DNA of 64,000 nt, taken from NCBI RefSeq assembly GCF_036924595.1, contig NZ_JAZHRV010000001.1, positions 2,666,001-2,730,000 on the forward strand, read 5' to 3'. The notes beneath the pieces are model-generated. The model worked only from the letters and a program-made list of their open reading frames with translations. It did no database searches and was not told where the DNA came from. This document shows, in pieces, positions 32,132 to 40,642 of the stretch. Source of the DNA: Bradyrhizobium algeriense (GTDB lineage: Bacteria; Pseudomonadota; Alphaproteobacteria; Rhizobiales; Xanthobacteraceae). Each line of letters begins with the position of its first letter. Position 1 is the first letter of the stretch. The translations under genes and the position numbers were made by a program.

Positions 32132-35100
32132 TTGCCCGCTTGATCGCTTGGTCGGCCCGTAACCTGCTGCTGGTGCTGTTCGGCACCGGCTTCGCTGCCG
32201 CGGCTGGCCTCTATGCACTCATCCATCTGCCCCTGGACGCCATTCCCGATCTCTCCGACACGCAGGTCATCGTTTACACGGAGTATCCCGGTCAGGCGCC
32301 GCAGGTCATCGAGGACCAGGTCACCTATCCCTTGACGACGGCGATGCTGACGGTACCGAAATCGAAAGTCGTTCGCGGTTTCTCGTTCTTCGGCGTCTCG
32401 TTCGTCTACGTCATCTTCGAGGACGGTACCGACATTTATTGGGCGCGCTCGCGCGTGCTCGAATTCCTGAACGCCGCGACCTCGCGTATTCCCGCCGGCG
32501 TGACGCCGACCATCGGCCCGGATGCGACCGGCGTCGGCTGGGTTTACCAATACGCTATCATGTCGAAAGAGCTGAACCTTTCCGACACGCGCGCCATCCA
32601 GGACTGGAATCTGAAGTTCGCGCTCGCCAAGGCCGAAGGTGTCGCGGAAGTGGCGAGCGTCGGCGGCTTCGTCAAGCAGTACAACGTGATCCTCGATCCG
32701 CAGCGCATGCGCGACCGCGGCATCACCATGCAGAAGATGCGCGAGGCGATCCGTGCCAGCAACGCCGACGTCGGCGGCCGCACCGTAGAACTATCCGAAT
32801 TCGAATACGTGATCCGCGGCAAGGGCTACCTGAAGGGCATCAACGACCTCGGCAACGTCGTTCTGAAGGTGAGCAATGGCACGCCCGTACTGCTGCGCGA
32901 CGTCGCCCGGGTCGAGCTCGGCCCCGACGAGCGGCGCGGCATCACCGAACTGAACGGGGAGGGCGAGGTCGCGAGCGGCATCGTGCTGCAGCGCTTTGGC
33001 GTCAACGCGCTCGACGTCATCGAGAACGTCAAGAAGCGTTTCAAGGAAATTGCCAGCAGCCTGCCGAAATCGGTCGAGATCGTGCCGGTCTACGACCGCT
33101 CGAACCTGATCTACGCGGCCATCGACACGCTCAAGCACACGCTGTTCGAGGAGAGTGTCGTGGTTGCGCTGGTGTGCATCGTGTTCCTGCTGCACGTCCG
33201 CAGCGCGCTGGTCGCCATCCTGATGCTGCCGGTCGGCGTGCTGATGGCGTTCGGCGCGATGAAGCTGCTCGGCATAGGCTCCAACATCATGAGCCTCGGC
33301 GGGATTGCAATCGCGATCGGCGCGATGGTGGATGCGGCGATCGTCATGATCGAGAATGCCCACAAGCATCTCGAACGGGCGGAGCCTGGACAGTCGCGGA
33401 TCGCGATTCTGATCGAGGCGGCAGCCCAGGTCGGCCCGGCACTGTTCTTCAGCCTGTTGATCATCACCGTATCGTTCATGCCGATCTTCACGCTGGAGGG
33501 GCAGGAGGGCCGGCTATTTAGCCCGCTCGCCTTCACCAAGACGTTCGCGATGGCGGCGGCGGCGCTGTTGTCCGTCACGCTGGTGCCGGCACTGATGGTT
33601 GTGTTCGTGCGTGGAAAGATCGTTCCGGAGCACAAGAACCCGATCAACCGTTTCCTGATCTGGATCTACCGGCCGGTCATCAAGGCGGTGATGCGCGCCA
33701 AAATATTGGTGATCCTGATCGCGCTCGCCGTTCTGGCCGTGACGGTGTGGCCAGCTCGGCAGCTCGGCACCGAGTTCATGCCCAATTTGAACGAGGGCAC
33801 GCTGCTCTACATGCCGACAACATTGCCGGGCATCTCTGTCACCAAGTCCGCTGAACTGATGCAGACACAGGATCGGATCATCCGGTCTTTTCCGGAAGTC
33901 GAATCCGTCTACGGCAAGGCAGGCCGCGCCGCGACGGCAACCGATCCGGCGCCGTCGGAAATGTACGAGACCGTCGTCAATCTCAAGCCAAAGCAGGAGT
34001 GGCGGGCCGGCGTGACGATCGACAGCCTGATCGCGGAGATGGACAAGGCGCTACAGTTTCCCGGCGTCTCCAACGCCTGGACCATGCCGATCAAGGCTCG
34101 CATCGACATGCTGTCGACCGGCATCCGCACCCCGGTCGGGGTCAAGGTGATCGGCACCGATCTGGTCGAGATCGACAAGCTCGCCAAGCAAATCGAGCAG
34201 GTTCTGAAGGCGGTCCCGGGCACCTCGTCCGCCTACGCCGAGCGCGGCATCGGCGGCTATTATCTGGAGATCACGCCGGACCGCGAAGCGATGGCGCGCT
34301 ACGGCATCATGGTCCAGGACGTCCAGGATACCATTGCAACGGCGCTTGGCGGGCAGACGGTCACGACGACAGTCGAGGGACGCCAGCGCTTCTCCGTCAA
34401 CATGCGCTACCCCCGGGATTTGCGCGACAATCCAAAGGCGATTGCAAGCGACGTGCTGGTGCCGATGCCGGCCGGCGGCGCTGTTCCGCTCGGCGAAGTC
34501 GCAAAGATCGCTCCCGCGCGCGGGCCGTCCTCGATCCGCACCGAGAACGGCCAGTTGGCGACCTACATCTATGTCGACATCCGCGACCGCGACCTCGGCG
34601 GCTATGTCGCCGAGGCGCAGCGCGCCGTGCAAGCCAGCATCCAGTTTCCGCCTGGATATTACGTGATGTGGAGCGGCCAGTACGAATACCTCGAGCGCGC
34701 CACCGCGAGGCTCAGAATCGTCGTTCCCGCAACACTGCTGATCATCTTCCTGCTGTTGTATCTCAACTTCCGGTCCGTCACCGAAACGATGATCGTGATG
34801 CTGTCGCTGCCGTTCGCACTGGTCGGCGGGCTCTGGCTGATGTGGTGGCTCGGCTTCAATCTTTCGGTTGCGGTCGCGGTCGGCTTCATCGCGCTCGCGG
34901 GCGTTGCTGCCGAGACCGGCGTGGTAATGCTGATCTACCTGAACCAGGCGCTCGCCGAGATCAGGGCCCGCCGCGACGCCGAAAACCGGCCGCTGACGAA
35001 GCGCGATCTCTACGACGCCATCATGGAGGGCGCGGTGGAGCGCGTGCGGCCGAAGATGATGACGGTGGTGGCCATCATGGCCGGGCTGCTCCCGATCATG

Positions 35101-35322
35101 TGGAGCAGCGGCACCGGCTCCGAGATCATGCAGCGCATCGCCGTGCCGATGATAGGCGGCATGATTTCCTCGACCTTGCTGACGCTGATCGTGATCCCGG
35201 CGATCTTCGGCCTGGTGAAGGGATTTGGGCTGAAGACCGACGACGATTCCGCTGCAGGGGCTCCGCATTCGACGGCGCCCTCCAGCCGGCGGAAGAAAGG
35301 CATTCTGGAGCCGGTCCAATGA
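32128..35322 (+). CDS. cusA: CusA-type heavy-metal RND efflux pump
   Basis: It is the inner-membrane proton-driven trimeric pump for monovalent copper or silver. It has 1064 residues and twelve helices. The proton-relay signature GGIAIAIGAMVDAAIVMIE, with a central Asp (near residue 405), is that of the Cu(I)/Ag(I) (HME4) group rather than the Czc group. A Met-containing periplasmic cleft is seen in DMLSTGIRTPVGVKV and SEMYETVVNLKPKQEWR, as in CusA. The operon order, copper-handling proteins then cusB and cusA, supports export from the cytoplasm and periplasm. A short fragment related to residues ~753-766 occurs at 41048. Confidence 0.95.
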   Translation: MIARLIAWSARNLLLVLFGTGFAAAAGLYALIHLPLDAIPDLSDTQVIVYTEYPGQAPQVIEDQVTYPLTTAMLTVPKSKVVRGFSFFGVSFVYVIFEDGTDIYWARSRVLEFLNAATSRIPAGVTPTIGPDATGVGWVYQYAIMSKELNLSDTRAIQDWNLKFALAKAEGVAEVASVGGFVKQYNVILDPQRMRDRGITMQKMREAIRASNADVGGRTVELSEFEYVIRGKGYLKGINDLGNVVLKVSNGTPVLLRDVARVELGPDERRGITELNGEGEVASGIVLQRFGVNALDVIENVKKRFKEIASSLPKSVEIVPVYDRSNLIYAAIDTLKHTLFEESVVVALVCIVFLLHVRSALVAILMLPVGVLMAFGAMKLLGIGSNIMSLGGIAIAIGAMVDAAIVMIENAHKHLERAEPGQSRIAILIEAAAQVGPALFFSLLIITVSFMPIFTLEGQEGRLFSPLAFTKTFAMAAAALLSVTLVPALMVVFVRGKIVPEHKNPINRFLIWIYRPVIKAVMRAKILVILIALAVLAVTVWPARQLGTEFMPNLNEGTLLYMPTTLPGISVTKSAELMQTQDRIIRSFPEVESVYGKAGRAATATDPAPSEMYETVVNLKPKQEWRAGVTIDSLIAEMDKALQFPGVSNAWTMPIKARIDMLSTGIRTPVGVKVIGTDLVEIDKLAKQIEQVLKAVPGTSSAYAERGIGGYYLEITPDREAMARYGIMVQDVQDTIATALGGQTVTTTVEGRQRFSVNMRYPRDLRDNPKAIASDVLVPMPAGGAVPLGEVAKIAPARGPSSIRTENGQLATYIYVDIRDRDLGGYVAEAQRAVQASIQFPPGYYVMWSGQYEYLERATARLRIVVPATLLIIFLLLYLNFRSVTETMIVMLSLPFALVGGLWLMWWLGFNLSVAVAVGFIALAGVAAETGVVMLIYLNQALAEIRARRDAENRPLTKRDLYDAIMEGAVERVRPKMMTVVAIMAGLLPIMWSSGTGSEIMQRIAVPMIGGMISSTLLTLIVIPAIFGLVKGFGLKTDDDSAAGAPHSTAPSSRRKKGILEPVQ

Positions 35323-35368
35323 GGAGCACGGGAATTTTTCGGAGCAGATGGAAGCGAGGAGGTTGGCA

Positions 35369-36073
35369 ATGAACAGATTCTTTGTGATCGCGCTTTCGAT
35401 GGTCGCATGGTTGTCTTCCGCTGTTGCCGAGCCGGGCGACGCCGCGCGGGGCCTGCGGGGTTTCCGCATTTGCGCGCCATGCCATTCGCTTGAGGCGGAC
35501 CGAAACATGACGGGGCCCAGTCTTGCCGGTCTGTGGGAACGGAGGGCCGGATCGTTACCGAGCTTCGAACGCTACTCCGATGCTCTCAAATCGTCCGGCA
35601 TCATATGGGACGACCGTTCGCTGGACGCCTGGTTGACCGATCCCGATCGCATGGTACCGGACAATGAAATGCCGTTTAACGGCATCAGGGACCCGCAGCA
35701 CCGCGCAGACCTGCTTGCCTTTCTGAAGGAAGCAACCAAGCCTGGAGCCGCGCCGCAAATGCGCGCTCAAGGACCGATGGAAGGCATGGGCGGGATGATG
35801 GGCGGCGGCCGCGTTCCCAACCTGAAAAGTCTGGAATCGAACATGCAGGTGAAGACGATCACCTACTGTCACGACACCTATCGGGTGACCACGACTGATG
35901 GCAAGACGCGCGCCTTTTGGGAGCGCAATCTGCGCCTGAAGACCGATTCCGGAAAGGATGGTCCGCAAAGCGGCGCACCAGCCCTCGTGCCCGCGGGAAT
36001 GATGGGTGACCGGGCAGACGTGATTTTTGCCGCGCCGGAAGAAATCAGCAAGGCGATCGAGGCGCGATGCTGA
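35369..36073 (+). CDS. Exported c-type cytochrome with C-terminal extension, 234 aa
   Basis: The start is set by AGGAGG seven bases upstream. A signal peptide (residues 1-20) precedes GDAARGLRGFRICAPCH, with the haem c motif CAPCH at 35-39 and the probable axial ligand Met in NEMPFNG near 100. A Met/Gly-rich linker (MEGMGGMMGGG) follows, then a C-terminal unit of ~80 residues with two cysteines (YCHDTY and the final Cys). The extension is unlike ordinary cytochromes c. It lies 46 bases from cusA, so it probably belongs to the operon, maybe as an electron carrier for copper oxidation; that is inference. Confidence 0.85.
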   Translation: MNRFFVIALSMVAWLSSAVAEPGDAARGLRGFRICAPCHSLEADRNMTGPSLAGLWERRAGSLPSFERYSDALKSSGIIWDDRSLDAWLTDPDRMVPDNEMPFNGIRDPQHRADLLAFLKEATKPGAAPQMRAQGPMEGMGGMMGGGRVPNLKSLESNMQVKTITYCHDTYRVTTTDGKTRAFWERNLRLKTDSGKDGPQSGAPALVPAGMMGDRADVIFAAPEEISKAIEARC

Positions 36074-36168
36074 AGGGAGCGGCACCATGGCAGTTCGCGC
36101 AGACGTGGGTCGGGTCCGGATGCTCGCCATGCCATCCTCGATTTTTTTCGTCGTCGTGGCAGTAGACT

Positions 36169-36194
36169 GTAACCAAACCAGTCGGGCCAGCGAA
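36169..36194 (+). promoter_or_regulatory. ECF-type promoter GTAACC-N16-CGAA before the sigma gene
   Basis: GTAACC at 36169-36174 and CGAA at 36191-36194 are 16 bases apart, 18 bases before the sigma gene start. As I recall, this is the sequence used by the SigF sigma factor of Caulobacter. The only other exact match I found in this window is at 40170-40195. Confidence 0.7.
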
Positions 36195-36211
36195 CTCACG
36201 AGATAGCAGGC

Positions 36212-36769
36212 ATGACGACCCTGGAAATCGAACTCAAGGCCCTGATGCTTGCGAGCCTGGACGGTAACGCGGCGTCGTACCGCTCGTTGCTCGATCAGTT
36301 GAGCCGCCGCTTGCGCGCTTATTACAAGACTAAGTTCGCAGCGCTCGGCAGAGGTACATCGGAGGCTGAAGATCTGGTTCAAGAAGCTGTATTGGCAATC
36401 CATATCAAGCGGCATACCTACGACCCGGGAGAGCCATTGACGCCTTGGGTGCACGCCATCGCGCGCTACAAATTGATCGATTTTCTGCGTCGCAACCGCG
36501 CTTCGCTCGCCGACGTGCCGATCGACGAAGCCGATGAGGTCATGGCGGATGACGACCATACGGGCGCCGAAAGCACATATGATATCAGGCGACTGATGGA
36601 ACGGCTGCCGGAAGGCATGCAATGTTCGATCCAGGCTGTGAAGCTTGACGGACTGAGCGTAGCCGAAGCCGCGAGAAGATGCGGTCTTTCCGAGTCGGGC
36701 GTAAAGGTAAATGTCCACCGTGGGCTCAAGGCGCTGTCTGCACTGATTGCCCGGGAAACGCGAACATGA
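36212..36769 (+). CDS. ECF sigma factor, SigF-like
   Basis: Region 2 is seen in FAALGRGTSEAEDLVQEAVLAIH, with LTPWVHAIARYKLIDFLRRN as the -10 recognition segment. Region 4 is LDGLSVAEAARRCGLSESGVKVNVHRGLKAL. At 185 residues it has the usual size. Its stop overlaps the start of the NrsF-type anti-sigma gene as ATGA, a typical coupling. The promoter GTAACC-N16-CGAA lies just upstream, implying self-activation. In Caulobacter the SigF-NrsF pair answers cadmium and chromate stress. The inferred job here is control of part of the metal island, including the genes at 40246-41058. Confidence 0.9.
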   Translation: MTTLEIELKALMLASLDGNAASYRSLLDQLSRRLRAYYKTKFAALGRGTSEAEDLVQEAVLAIHIKRHTYDPGEPLTPWVHAIARYKLIDFLRRNRASLADVPIDEADEVMADDDHTGAESTYDIRRLMERLPEGMQCSIQAVKLDGLSVAEAARRCGLSESGVKVNVHRGLKALSALIARETRT

Positions 36770-37410
36770 AGACGGATGAACTCGTTGCGCTCCTGAGTAC
36801 TAACCTTGAGCCGGTCGACCGCAATTCGGTCGTGCGCACGCTTTATGTGGCAATTGCTGCGGGGTCTATTGTGGCGTTCGGCGTCGCCGTTGTTGGCTTA
36901 GGCTTCCGGGCCGACCTGATGACAGCCCGTGCACTGATGTTTCTCGCCATAAAGCTTGCCTTTGCAATCGGGATCGTCGGCCTCGCGCTGCTTTACCTGT
37001 CGAGACTGGCACGGCCGGGTGGGGAGCGGAAAATCTCCTCCGCCTTGCTTGTCGCTGTGCCGTTTCTCATCATTATGGTTCTTGCCGCCATCAGCCTTGG
37101 ATCCGCACCCCGGTCGCATTGGGAAAGCATGATCGTCGGCGATGAATGGTTGGAATGCCTTCTCTCTATTCCGATCATTGCGATTGTCCCCTTCGCCGTT
37201 TCAATTTGGGCCGTGCGAAAAGGTGCTCCCACCAATCTTTCGCGAGCCGGCGCGTTCGCAGGCCTCATCGCGGGAGGCGTCAGCGCAATGGCTTATGCAC
37301 TCCATTGTACGGACGATTCGCTGCCGTTTATTGCCGTCTGGTACGGCGGAACGATTGTGCTGTGCACTCTAGCAGGCGCCTTGCTCGGGCCGCGCCTTCT
37401 ACGCTGGTGA
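36766..37410 (+). CDS. nrsF: NrsF-type (DUF1109) membrane anti-sigma factor
   Basis: It is a 214-residue inner-membrane protein with six hydrophobic segments and no cytoplasmic anti-sigma domain of the usual zinc type. Cysteines occur at 131, 181 and 200. Cys131 (WLECLLS) and Cys181 (ALHCTDD) stand at the positions I recall as metal-sensing in Caulobacter NrsF. The ATG at 36766 overlaps the sigma stop codon. Metal binding to these residues would release the sigma factor; that is inferred by homology. The first 25 residues are cytoplasmic and may hold the sigma factor. Confidence 0.85.
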   Translation: MKTDELVALLSTNLEPVDRNSVVRTLYVAIAAGSIVAFGVAVVGLGFRADLMTARALMFLAIKLAFAIGIVGLALLYLSRLARPGGERKISSALLVAVPFLIIMVLAAISLGSAPRSHWESMIVGDEWLECLLSIPIIAIVPFAVSIWAVRKGAPTNLSRAGAFAGLIAGGVSAMAYALHCTDDSLPFIAVWYGGTIVLCTLAGALLGPRLLRW

Positions 37411-37420
37411 CCGTCGCAGT

Positions 37421-37951
37421 TCAGATCGCGTTTGTGATTGACCTCATGCCCATTAGCCAAGCCGTGGCACCGAGATAGAGCCCGACGCCGAACCACGTGT
37501 GTACAGAAATATTGAGGGTGCGAACGGCTGTGGGCTTCGGCGTATGCGCCGCCATGAAGCCGAGACCGAGCGCCGGCTGCATGACAAACCAGGGCGCAAC
37601 GAGAACGATCAATCCGAACGCCACAGCCGAAAGGAGACTTGGTTCCGAGCCGAAGATCGATCTCAAGCTCACAAGGTAGAGCGCCGCATAGGCGATCCCG
37701 ACCGCATAGTGGAATGTCCAGCCGATCGCGAGTTCGCCGCGAACCGCCGGTGTTGCTGTGATCGGGCGATGAACGAATGCCCCGCGCGAGAATCCGGCCA
37801 CCCAGCGTCCGACCAATCCCCAATTTGCCGGCGGGATGCCAACAACGGCCTGGAGCAGGCGAAGCCAGAGGTCCGCCACTAGTGTCGCAATGCTGCCCAC
37901 CACAATGCTCTCGATTGCTAATGCAGCATAGGAATTCGGTAGATCCATCAT
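37421..37951 (-). CDS. DUF2938 membrane protein, 176 aa
   Basis: It has four to five hydrophobic segments, including SIVVGSIATLVADLWLRLLQ and AVAFGLIVLVAPWFVMQPALGLGFMA. NWGLVGRWVAGF and the conserved WFVMQPALGLGFMAAHTP stretch match DUF2938. It is an integral inner-membrane protein of unknown function. It is convergent with the NrsF gene, with only ten bases between the stops. DUF2938 genes often appear near metal or oxidative stress genes, so a link to the island is plausible but not shown. Confidence 0.85.
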   Translation of the reverse strand: MMDLPNSYAALAIESIVVGSIATLVADLWLRLLQAVVGIPPANWGLVGRWVAGFSRGAFVHRPITATPAVRGELAIGWTFHYAVGIAYAALYLVSLRSIFGSEPSLLSAVAFGLIVLVAPWFVMQPALGLGFMAAHTPKPTAVRTLNISVHTWFGVGLYLGATAWLMGMRSITNAI

Positions 37952-38050
37952 TGTCGCCTCCGAGACTGACGTGCATGGTCAACTCTCGTGGTAGCGGCCG
38001 GGACAGTGCGCCGGAGCGCCTCAGGCAAGCCGGTACTCCACGATGAGCAG

Positions 38051-38578
38051 TTAAGTAGCTTGGCGGCGCTCTCGCGTGATCGCAAACCACAAGAAAGCGA
38101 GTCCGAGGAGGACGAACAGGGGCTCAAGGACGAGGTCCATTTGTGTATTCGTCAGGTGATGGAGGCCAAAGATCCAGTGGACCCAGACGATATCGAAGCT
38201 CAAGACGAAGCCGGTGCCCGCGAGCACGCCCAAGAAGAAGGAAGCCGAGGTCGCTCGCTTGGTCCAAAGCAGAAACCCAATGAGCACGGCAACCGCGACA
38301 GTGAGCACTGCGAGTTGTCCGGCCGACGTAGTGACCGGATACAACGTAAACGCAAGCACCAAATCGGGTTGCGTGTCGTTGATTTGATCAAGTCCAGCGG
38401 AGGAGGACAAGCAGAGTCCGAAGGACGAGGTCCACCATTTGTGTACTTGCGCGGTCAGTCCCGCACCGGCCAGCAGACCCAGAAGGAACGTGCCGGACGA
38501 GACTCGCTTGCTCGACAGCGTCTGAACGGCGGTGATCGCGACAGCGGCAATGCGTCGTGCGGCGTCAATCGCGAACAT
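38051..38578 (-). CDS. DUF2243-like membrane protein with internal duplication, 175 aa
   Basis: It has four hydrophobic segments. Two halves resemble each other: residues ~25-78 (FLLGLLAGAGLTAQVHKWW ... DTQPDLVL) and ~110-160 (FFLGVLAGTGFVLSFDIVW ... NTQMDLVL). The second half keeps the HWIFGLHHL motif of DUF2243, with histidines that could bind metal; the first half has lost them. ATG at 38578 is chosen; a G-rich stretch precedes it. It is in the same direction as DUF2938 but about 100 bases away from it. The function is unknown. Confidence 0.78.
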   Translation of the reverse strand: MFAIDAARRIAAVAITAVQTLSSKRVSSGTFLLGLLAGAGLTAQVHKWWTSSFGLCLSSSAGLDQINDTQPDLVLAFTLYPVTTSAGQLAVLTVAVAVLIGFLLWTKRATSASFFLGVLAGTGFVLSFDIVWVHWIFGLHHLTNTQMDLVLEPLFVLLGLAFLWFAITRERRQAT

Positions 38579-38631
38579 GTCGTTCACCCCCCGGCGCGAT
38601 GAGTGCCCGAACGTCAAGGCCGCCTGACAAA

Positions 38632-38754
38632 TCAGGAGCGCAGATATTTGATCGACGCCGCGATCCCAAGCAAGGCGAAGACGAAAATGGCGAGGTGATA
38701 AACCCCCATTGCCACCAACGCGCCGGAGCCCATCGTGGTCATGTCCATGGTCAT
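38632..38754 (-). CDS. Small membrane protein, 40 aa, ending IKYLRS
   Basis: ATG at 38754 opens MTMDMTTMGSGALVAMG, a Met-rich start, followed by one hydrophobic helix (VYHLAIFVFALLGIAASI) and the end IKYLRS. It is very like the 45-residue protein at 40921, which is Met-rich too and ends IKYLRTG. The pair is probably one small family tied to this copper island. Met-rich termini may bind Cu(I). The gene is close upstream of the DUF2243 gene on the same strand. It was too short for ordinary gene finding. Confidence 0.7.
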   Translation of the reverse strand: MTMDMTTMGSGALVAMGVYHLAIFVFALLGIAASIKYLRS

Positions 38755-38886
38755 GAATTGTCTCCAACATCTGCAAATCGAAGATAGCGAAGGATAGCCA
38801 GGATGAAGCGGCCGCGACTCTATTGAATCTATCGGGCGGCGGCGGGACAGGGCTTGAAAAGGCGATGAAATTGTTGTGAGAATCGA

Positions 38887-40050
38887 ATGAGAGCCTTGGG
38901 AGGATCGATACCGGCGGTGCAGGTCATTCGATTCATTCGGGACGCAAACGGAGCCCGGATCGCCTATGCCACGGTCGGCGAAGGCCGGCTCATCCTCTGC
39001 CCCGCGTGGTGGGTCAGTCACGTCGAGCGGGATTGGGAGCATCCGGGATTTCGGCGCTTCTTCGGTCGCCTGGCGGAGGGCTTTCGCGTCGTCCGCTACG
39101 ACCGACCGGGCACCGGTCTGAGCGATCGCGACGTTCCACCGCGAACGCAAGCGGACGAAGTGCAACTGCTCGCAACACTCGCCGATGAACTCGGCGACCG
39201 CCAGTTCTCATTGTTCGCGGTGTCTTGCGCGGGACCGGTTGCGCTCACGTATGCGGCTGCGCACCAGGAACGCGTCCGCCGCTTGTGTTTCTATGGCTCG
39301 TATGCGAGGGGGGCCGATATCGCGACGCCGGATCTGCGGGACGCGATCACCGATCTTGTGAGTGCGCATTGGGGCCTTGGATCGGTCGCGCTTACAGCGC
39401 TATTCCTTCCCGGCGCCTCGATACAGGATTCGGAAAATTTCTCCCGAAACCAGCAGGACTGGGCGAATGCACCGCAGGCAGCGCAATTGCTGCGCCTGAG
39501 CTGTGAGATGAATGTCGCGGCAGATGTCCTTTCACGCGTCCAGGCCGAGGCGCTGGTCATACACCGGCGCAAGGACCGCGCGATCCCCCTTGAAGCTGGC
39601 CAAAAGCTCGCTGCCGAATTACCTCGCGCGCGGCTCATAACACTGGACGGCGACATACACCTGCCATGGATCGATGGCGACGCGATTGCCGACGCGGTCC
39701 ATTCGTTCCTTGCCGGCGATGAGGTACGCGCGGCTGCCTCAGCACCGTTATCTGGATGCCGGCTCGACGAGGCCAATCGTGAGATCGTCCTGGACGGTCA
39801 ACGTCGCCCAACGACGCGGCTGGAGTACGCTGTGATACTCACCCTGATCCAGGCAAGTGGACGCGTCATCACCCGAGACGAGATGCTTGCCGAAATCTGG
39901 AACACCCCCTTCGCGGGCTCGAACAAGGTGGACGCCGTAGTCGGATCACTGCGGAAGAAGCTCGGCCCCTTCGCAGCTTCCATCGAAACCGTGACGGGCC
40001 ATGGTTACCGCTTCCGAGGATGGAAGAAGGCCATCAACGACGTGCATTGA
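38887..40050 (+). CDS. Alpha/beta hydrolase fused to a C-terminal winged-helix DNA-binding domain
   Basis: Residues ~14-277 form an alpha/beta hydrolase. The nucleophile is Ser113 in LFAVSCAGP, where the usual GxSxG glycines are partly replaced by Ala. The acid is Asp230 (RRKDRAIP) and the base His258 (GDIHLPW). Residues ~288-377 are an OmpR/PhoB-type winged helix, with EYAVILTLIQASGRVITRDEMLAEIW, SNKVDAVVGSLRKKLG and VTGHGYRFRGW. There is no receiver domain, so the hydrolase may act as ligand sensor. It may be a one-component regulator. It lies divergent from the 40-residue membrane protein and upstream of the second SigF-like promoter. Confidence 0.85.
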   Translation: MRALGGSIPAVQVIRFIRDANGARIAYATVGEGRLILCPAWWVSHVERDWEHPGFRRFFGRLAEGFRVVRYDRPGTGLSDRDVPPRTQADEVQLLATLADELGDRQFSLFAVSCAGPVALTYAAAHQERVRRLCFYGSYARGADIATPDLRDAITDLVSAHWGLGSVALTALFLPGASIQDSENFSRNQQDWANAPQAAQLLRLSCEMNVAADVLSRVQAEALVIHRRKDRAIPLEAGQKLAAELPRARLITLDGDIHLPWIDGDAIADAVHSFLAGDEVRAAASAPLSGCRLDEANREIVLDGQRRPTTRLEYAVILTLIQASGRVITRDEMLAEIWNTPFAGSNKVDAVVGSLRKKLGPFAASIETVTGHGYRFRGWKKAINDVH

Positions 40051-40169
40051 TCGTTCGGTTGACTTCGGGAGTGGGCCAGATTGCGCAATTGTGTTTCGCA
40101 CCTTCGCGGGCGCAGCATTGAGCCCAAGACTTGTTGCGGCGATGGCGGTTTTCACGTCGGCGTGAGCTT

Positions 40170-40195
40170 GTAACCGACTGGCATTTAGCTCCGAA
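40170..40195 (+). promoter_or_regulatory. Second ECF-type promoter GTAACC-N16-CGAA
   Basis: GTAACC at 40170-40175 and CGAA at 40192-40195 repeat the promoter of the sigma gene exactly in both boxes and in spacing. It lies 51 bases before the secreted protein gene at 40246 and should serve that gene and the two small genes after it. Confidence 0.7.
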
Positions 40196-40245
40196 CTCAT
40201 GATTAGAGGCGCACATGACGGCGCTTCCAATCATGGAGCCGGAAC

Positions 40246-40503
40246 ATGTCAACCAAACATCTTCTCACGATGTCCCTCTTGTTGCCGCTCGTGGCGGTCT
40301 CCGCGACTGCACAGGCGGGCTCGACCATTACCGACAAGAGCTATTGGCCGAATGAGGCCAGGCGGAGCACGCCGATCGGTGCTGTCTCGCAAACTGGTCC
40401 GTATTCAGCGTTCGCCTATGATCGAGCGGCATCACGTTTGGCGCCCGCCACCGCCGGCGGCGGATCGGGGTTCCGCTACCAGGGCGGGCCGAAGGGGCGT
40501 TGA
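40246..40503 (+). CDS. Small secreted protein, 85 aa, probable SigF-like target
   Basis: A signal peptide (LLTMSLLLPLVAVSATAQA) is followed by GSTITDKSYWPNEARRST and, near the end, YSAFAYDRAASR and GFRYQGGPKGR. From memory, proteins with KSYWPNEA and SAFAYDR motifs are common in rhizobial genomes, without known function. It has no cysteine. The GGAGCC stretch before the ATG may be the ribosome site. It is the first gene after the GTAACC-N16-CGAA promoter. It is probably periplasmic and made under metal stress; the second statement is inference. Confidence 0.78.
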   Translation: MSTKHLLTMSLLLPLVAVSATAQAGSTITDKSYWPNEARRSTPIGAVSQTGPYSAFAYDRAASRLAPATAGGGSGFRYQGGPKGR

Positions 40504-40575
40504 TACTCACGGGCGCTATATCGCAGTCGAAGGTCGTCGGCCGAGATGCATGGGCCGCGCGATCTGGAGCAAGAG

Positions 40576-40607
40576 GGGTTGCGGTAGATCGTCTACTCCC
40601 GCAACCC
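40576..40607 (+). other. Hairpin between the secreted protein and the small membrane genes
   Basis: GGGTTGCGGTAGA pairs with a downstream TCTAC...CGCAACCC, broken by a short bulge. It lacks a T run. It could protect the upstream mRNA or lower expression of the two genes beyond. Confidence 0.4.
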
Positions 40608-40642
40608 GTCACATTCCCTTTCATCGCAGCAGAGGCGTTCCA

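Noticed and set aside
32164..32190. GTAACC followed 16 bases later by CGGC near the cusA start
   Set aside because: The second box is CGGC rather than CGAA and the stretch is inside the coding region; chance match to the SigF-like promoter.
34051..35508. A 485-residue minus-strand frame opposite cusA
   Set aside because: It is a shadow of cusA with a composition of reversed coding DNA.
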